DNA from: Seriola aureovittata | Lineage: Eukaryota > Chordata > Actinopteri > Carangiformes > Carangidae | Length of the DNA: 64,000 nt | Assembly (NCBI RefSeq): GCF_021018895.1 | Contig: NC_079384.1 | Span: 19,233,140-19,297,139, forward strand | Direction: 5' to 3' | Part shown: positions 58,886 to 64,000 of the stretch, piece by piece | Numbering within the stretch: position 1 is the stretch's first letter | Layout of the letters: each line of letters opens with the position of its first letter | Program-made: the position numbers and the translations under genes | The notes under the pieces: model-generated | The model's input: the letters and a program-made list of their open reading frames with translations, nothing else | The model's database searches: none | What the model was told of the DNA's origin: nothing

Positions 58886-58890
58886 CTGTG

Positions 58891-58941
<51 letters not shown>
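58886..58941 (+). repeat. (TG)n microsatellite
   Basis: About 27 TG units with one CG step. The frames of 145 and 147 codons on the two strands that span it and the next tract are artefacts. Confidence 0.95.
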
Positions 58942-58942
<1 letters not shown>

Positions 58943-59058
58943 AGGGAGTAGATGCTCATTCACATCCACAAACACCTCTGACTCCTGTATAAAACATTCA
59001 GTAAGTGTCTTCAGTTTTGTCTTCAAAGAGAAGATGAGGTGCACACCACTATGGATGG

Positions 59059-59059
<1 letters not shown>

Positions 59060-59090
<31 letters not shown>
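59060..59090 (+). repeat. (TG)n microsatellite
   Basis: About 15 TG units, then a degenerate stretch ATGAGTGTGTGTATGA. Confidence 0.93.
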
Positions 59091-59093
<3 letters not shown>

Positions 59094-59102
59094 AGTGTGT
59101 GT

Positions 59103-61049
59103 ATGACTGTGTTTGGACCTTGCTTCCCTTTCATCTTTGATGAAGATGAATTAAATAAGCCCTCCAGCTCGCACTCTCCCAGAGGCACCGTTTCCCTCGG
59201 AGACTGTCCTCCTGTAAATATCGACGTGACGGCAGGAAAGGAAGAAGTCAGGTGACGTAGTATAAAGCGTGACAAGGAGGTTGGGGTGGAGAGGACTTTG
59301 ACATGTGAGATAACTGTTCACTTCCTGTGTGAAACTGATGGTCAGCGTTGTTTCTTCTCTCTTTCACAACCTTAAATGTTTATTATTGTTACCATAACGA
59401 TGAAGGTCTGGTACACCTGCTGCTGCTAAGCTCTAATGGATCGTATCTGAGGGTAAGAGCAAGCGACCTATATGGTTGTTCGAGGTGGAGGACTTGTTGT
59501 TCCCTCGTACCCGATGTATTTGTGTCTGTACGGTGTGTGACTATAGCGTGACTGGTTGCATTGGAACTTTGTGTCTTGTACAGTGATGGATATGACATGC
59601 ACAGTTATTGAAAGAGAAAAGGAAATATTGCTTAGAGATGCACAAAAAGTTTTATTCCAGTGTTTTCTGTCTTCCGACAAACATTTTGCCTCTTACCAAT
59701 CTAGCCAGTGTCTGTACAGTAAACATATGTATACATTTATACATACATAAACATATTCACTGTAAAAGAAACGTAAATTTAACACAAGGCATTTTGCTCT
59801 TGACTCAGACGTTTGTGATTGCGGCTGAGGTGAAATGAGCATGTAAAAACCATGTGTGTGATTAGATGGATCAAACTCTCGACGTTGCTTTGTATCTTTG
59901 GCATTTATGCTGAACAGCCTTCACTCTACTGTACAACAACAACCATCCATACACACACACAGCTCTTGACCCCAGCATACTCTTTGCGAGGTGCATTAAT
60001 ATGATTTGATGTGATGCACTTTATTATATTATTTCTCCAGGGTGTGTGTGTGTGCGCGTGTGTGTGCAGTCTATAAATAGACCTCCGTGCTGACTGAATG
60101 GAGCTGCCAGTTTACTCCTGTGATGGGCAGAACTGGCATTTTCCAGTTGAAGAGGTGTGTTTTGACAGTCAGAGATCAGCCTCATTCCACTCACAAACAG
60201 CCCTGAACATCTGAGCTTCCAAATGGACCCTGAGGTGTTTGTATCAGTGCAGGGCTTTTCAGGACATACTTGGAGCTTGTTTTCAGAAAGCAAAACAACA
60301 ACAGCTTCCGTCAGAGTTTTGTTCTCATCTCAGTGGGAAACGTTGGGAGCCTCGCAGGACATTAAACTGTCTCTGAAACACAGGAGCAGGATATTAGTAA
60401 TTACCAACGTATTTTCCTGTGCTTGTCTGAAATCCAGTCAAACTGCCAGATCAGAATCAATTACTGCCTTTCAGTGTCCTGGTGGGATAAATAAATCACA
60501 AAACACAAATTCTGCCCATGAGACTCACCTCCTCCAGCACTGTAATATACTCTACGGAAATTTAATGGAATCAACTAATCTTGTATCATTACCTTAATGT
60601 GAGTATACAAGTTTATTCATGTCAAGTCAATTTAATAATTCAATTTCCAGCCTTAATAAGACGCATTTCACATCTTTGTTTGTAAAGAGACAAGAGGATA
60701 TCAGCTTAATTTGTTGGCATGCATGATTTGAGGTGTAAAAACGCTTCTTTTTTGTAGCATGAAAAAAACCCCAAACATGACGTGTTTTTTCATACACGTA
60801 AAGATAAGTCATGTTTTTTTTTTGCTAAAAATTTACGAAAACAATGGGTGTACCTGTGTAGTTCAAGGACTGAATGTCAACGTAAGCGACTAGATTCATT
60901 TGCAGTGTTTAATAATGTGTCGTTATCAGGTTGAATATCGTTGCTCTGTTTGTGTTTGTTTCAATATGTAATATAGAAATGGCCATCTCATGTTACACAC
61001 TTATAAAAATCTACTGTTTAAACAACCTCACAATTCTTCTCTCCTTTAA
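59103..61049. other. Unique non-coding sequence
   Basis: A short GT/CG run lies at 60042-60067. No gene or named repeat recognised. Confidence 0.5.
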
Positions 61050-61385
61050 AACTGGTATCCACAGAACAAGATCCAGTTACTACTTAACCTTCCATATTCC
61101 TCATGTTCACACTAATGTTTGCAGCACTGCGTTCAGACACCATTCAAAAGGAATAAACTACAAACTGCCCTCAAACTAGAGCTTTACATTTCCCCTGGAC
61201 ATTTTAAAGCTTTATTTTCCGAAGGTTTTTTGTTACGACTCTGTTTTTCTTCATTTCTTGTTCCATAGTTCCTGGTACTGTGCAATTGTGCCGTCCTTGA
61301 TTTAGTTTTTGTGATTGTTTCATGGAGAAGATCTTAATCTCTTAATGAGACTGCCTGATTAAATAAAATAAAAATAAATAAATAA
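61050..61385 (+). pseudogene. Non-LTR LINE 3' end with ORF2 tail
   Basis: The plus frame up to the stop near 61177 ends with TRSSYYLTFHIPHVHTNVCS then TAFRHHSKGINYKLPSN. This resembles the C-terminal tail of fish LINE ORF2 proteins, where 'TRS....L..P..RTN.G..SF...G...WN.LP' is common. The 3' UTR ends with 'cttaatgagactgcctgatt' and then a TAAA-rich tail, as in the recalled 'gagactacctggttaaataaa' 3' ends. The copy is strongly 5'-truncated. The clade is uncertain. Confidence 0.6.
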
Positions 61386-63094
61386 TCTCATTATCTCAAG
61401 AAAACAACCTTTTGAGACAAAGAACCTGATATCACAGGAATACGACTTTGTTATCCAAGGTAACGAGATAATTAACTCGTGTTTGGTCGAGATAGTGGGG
61501 TTCATGAAAAAAATAAGCAGCTCTTAGGGTCCATACTTTTGTGTTTTGGTTTTGCCTTCTCTTTCAACTGTATGAAATCTGTTGCACACATCGTTTGCAG
61601 GGCGTTTGCACCCTGCTTGCCATTGCTTGACGTGTTGTCCTGAGTGTGGATTGGGGAAAGTGGGATTTGTACCAAAGTTCCAACAAGATAGAAGACAAAA
61701 TGTTATTTTTCCTTCGTTTAATCACAGATTTGTCTCCAGCCGTTGACAGTATGAACATTATGTGACACTCTCTGCTGTTAGACCCTTAAATTGAATGAAA
61801 CACAACTGAAAAACTCTACTCATGTGGTGTGCTTGGTAGCGTCTCTGCTAACCTGCCATCACTGACTTTACTCTGCACTAAAGCAGGCTGAGCGATTGAT
61901 GTGGCCGACACCGAGGGGGAGGAGGGTTTGAAAAGGACCTGAGTGAGGTAGATGGATGGAGAAGAGGTGCAAAAGAGGTTTTAATGACAAAGTGCAGGCC
62001 ATGAGGTCTCTCTCCGACTCCTCCATCACCTTCTGTGCTCAGCGCCCGGCTCCCTCCCTCCCTCCCTCCCTCCTCCATCACTGCCCAGTTTGTTACCAGA
62101 GTTGTAGGTGTGAGTATCCCTCTGTTCGTAAGGATGTATATGCAGAAGTCGGAGGCAGAGCAAGAAGCTAATTAAATCTAATCCTTCCCCTCTGAGACGG
62201 TCAAGCTCCATACTAAGAGGAAACAGCATTATCCCGGGATAATCACATTCATGCTGGGCCCCCTGGGAGCATGTACGCCGCTGTCAGTCAACGCTTGGCT
62301 CCTATTCATCTTTAATAACTCTTCGTTCTCACTTCTACACCTCCGCTTTTTTCCACAGCTTTAATCTCGCCACTCTTTATTAGCGGTTTCTTCGGTGGAT
62401 TTCAGGAGTCGAAATGAAGAATCCATCCTGAATCACCTAACCAATCATAAAGTCTTTATAGATACATATAGTTTGGACGATGTATGTTTTTCTCTTTCCG
62501 CAGTGGTTCTATTGCAGAAAAGGCTTCTTTATAAAGCTGCCATTTTGCACCAGTGTTCAAAAATCCAAGCCGGAGAAATCAGTTCAAGAAAAGTAAACAT
62601 AAAGACCATTTTCAACAAAGATTGACGCTCATAGTTATAACAAGCTTTTATTGGAATTGTAGGAAATCACTTACCAAAGTAGAAGTATATGATGAAGTCC
62701 TGGGCTGAGTGGTTCACTGAGAAATGAAATAATAGTCGTTGCCTTAGAGATAAGATTTGACAATTCACAGAGAGACGTCCTGCCTGCCTGTTTCCCCATG
62801 TAAAACCTGCCATCTAATTCATGCGTCAAAATACCAAATCTGATGGATTTGCGTGGTTGCTGGGGTTTGCTTAAGCTGGTGGTTGTATTTGTCAGTGCGT
62901 TTGTCTGGTTGGTTTGGTTCAGTTTGTGCTTCTAGCTCTTGAAAAACTTTAAACCAACTTCCTGTTTGCTGGTATGAACAACAACTAGTCCTCTAAAGTA
63001 AATGACAAAACAGTTTTTTAGTGTTTCCTCACCTGGCATCATGGTCAGTTTTGTCAGGGCCTTCGCAAACCATGACGGTTGTTTAATGTGTCAT
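61386..63094. other. Unique non-coding sequence with (TCCC)n run
   Basis: A TCCC run lies at 62050-62072. The block at about 62160-62480, including GATAATCACATTCATGCTGG, has the look of constrained sequence but is not coding in any frame that I can support. Confidence 0.45.
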
Positions 63095-63240
63095 CTCCAC
63101 AGTTAAAGTTTGGTTTGCTTTAGGCAACTGAAACTACTTGGTTAAAGTCGAGTGATGACGGTAGTAGAGTCAAAAGAAACCAGCATTGACTGTTGGTAGG
63201 AGACGGGTCGCAAACAGTGGTGTCCATACTTTAGCTTGAG
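63095..63240 (+). repeat. Interspersed repeat family Y copy 2
   Basis: It contains TTTAGGCAACTGAAACTACT, TGGTTAAAGTC, 'ccagcattgactgttgg' and 'aggagacgggtcgcaaac'. It pairs with the copy at 36905-37030. The 'gg.aggagacgggtcgcaaac' part is close to recalled fish repeats reading 'ggtaggaaacgggacacgaac'. Confidence 0.6.
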
Positions 63241-64000
63241 CTTGGTTTTAAGCTTGAACAAAGCAACAATGCTACTGTTTTTCTTATGAGGAGAGTCTTG
63301 CATATTGTGGAGCATGTGCAGTCCTCACTGTCCAGAAGTGTTGTTACTGGATGTTGTTAGATTGTAATTTGCGTATTAGATGTGTCTCTAACCATCGTTG
63401 GTAGTAAATCGTGGCGTCTCAGGGAACCAAAAGTTCTTAAAGTCTCCCAGTGTCTTCATTTTGTCAGTCATTTTACATTTCAAACAGCTGATACCCGGCC
63501 CCAGAACAAAGCTGCCGTGTATTTATTCAGCAGCGGGAAAGAAAAATTCACTTGGCAGAGACAGAAATAGAACTGAAGCTTTAAATGTTGAATCGTCATC
63601 TCAGGAGCCTGTCAGTCAGTTTTTAAAAACTCTGATTATTGTTGAACTTTTCAGCGTTGGACCCCTGAGCTTTCTGCTCGCAGCTCCTTAAATTAGTCTT
63701 TTGTTCTTGCGGATGGCCTCTCTCTGCTCCATGCTGCCCTCCTCTGCTTATCTTCCACTCCTCCTCCTCCTCGTTTCCTCTTATCTGTCCTCCTCAGTAC
63801 TTCCTCTCTTTATTAGTGAACTACTTCTCTTCAGCAGATAAGCTCTGTCTGTGTGTCTGTCTGGACTGAGTGCAGGAGTGTGTTTGTGAGTAAATAATCC
63901 TCGTTTCATCACACTCCTTGATCTTTCTTAAATTTTCTTTTTCTCTCTTTACACCCCTGCTGTGTCAATGAACCGGCCTTGTTTAAATAAATGAGGGGGC
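63241..64000. other. Unique non-coding sequence to the window end
   Basis: No gene recognised. A C/T-rich stretch with CTCCTCCTC lies at 63720-63800. Two open frames of 62 and 97 codons at 63382-63691 overlap in different frames and have no domain pattern. Confidence 0.45.

Overview
This window looks like non-coding DNA from a ray-finned fish, most likely a percomorph teleost. The evidence is the density of long (CA)n/(GT)n microsatellites together with several repeat types known from fish genomes. These are Tc1-like DNA transposons, hAT-type non-autonomous elements, fish L1-like and L2-like LINE relics, and a tRNA-derived SINE of the kind first described in African cichlids. I found no protein-coding exon, rRNA or functional tRNA gene that I could defend. 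Every long open frame is explained by a dinucleotide repeat, a low-complexity stretch or a transposon remnant. The window is probably intergenic or lies inside a very large intron.

Layout. Positions 1-7139 are unique AT-rich sequence with one long CA tract. Positions 7140-9852 are a nested transposon pile: two MITE-like fragments, then a Tc1-like element (7881-8992) sitting inside a decayed, internally deleted L1-like LINE, then another hAT-like fragment. Positions 9853-22274 hold mostly unique sequence, a short L2-like LINE fragment (about 15030-15310), a tRNA-derived SINE (about 17150-17327) and a cluster of dinucleotide tracts at 18.2-18.8 kb. Positions 22275-24900 hold a second L1-like LINE on the minus strand, also internally deleted. 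Positions 25062-25524 carry a LINE 3' tail and a second copy of the hAT-like family seen at 9.7 kb. Positions 25.5-36.7 kb are unique sequence and microsatellites.

Positions 36.7-39.8 kb carry pieces of an interspersed repeat, one of them split by another repeat. They also hold an apparently undescribed two-copy tandem duplication (37501-37870) and a cichlid-type SINE with a clean 9-bp target duplication. At 42.0-42.3 kb is a second Tc1 relic that keeps the catalytic region missing from the first. At 45190-46027 is the best-preserved DNA element, a hAT-type non-autonomous transposon with an exact 8-bp target duplication. From 46 to 64 kb there are microsatellites, LINE 3' tails, a decayed hAT-like element and unique sequence.

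No genes work together here. What can be read is an order of insertions, especially at 7.8-9.5 kb and 36.7-37.3 kb. I found no undescribed biological system. The most useful observations are the Tc1-into-LINE nesting, the two independently deleted L1-like copies, the hAT element with repeated subterminal motifs, and the local tandem duplication. Family assignments rest on recall of protein and repeat motifs and have not been tested by a database search.
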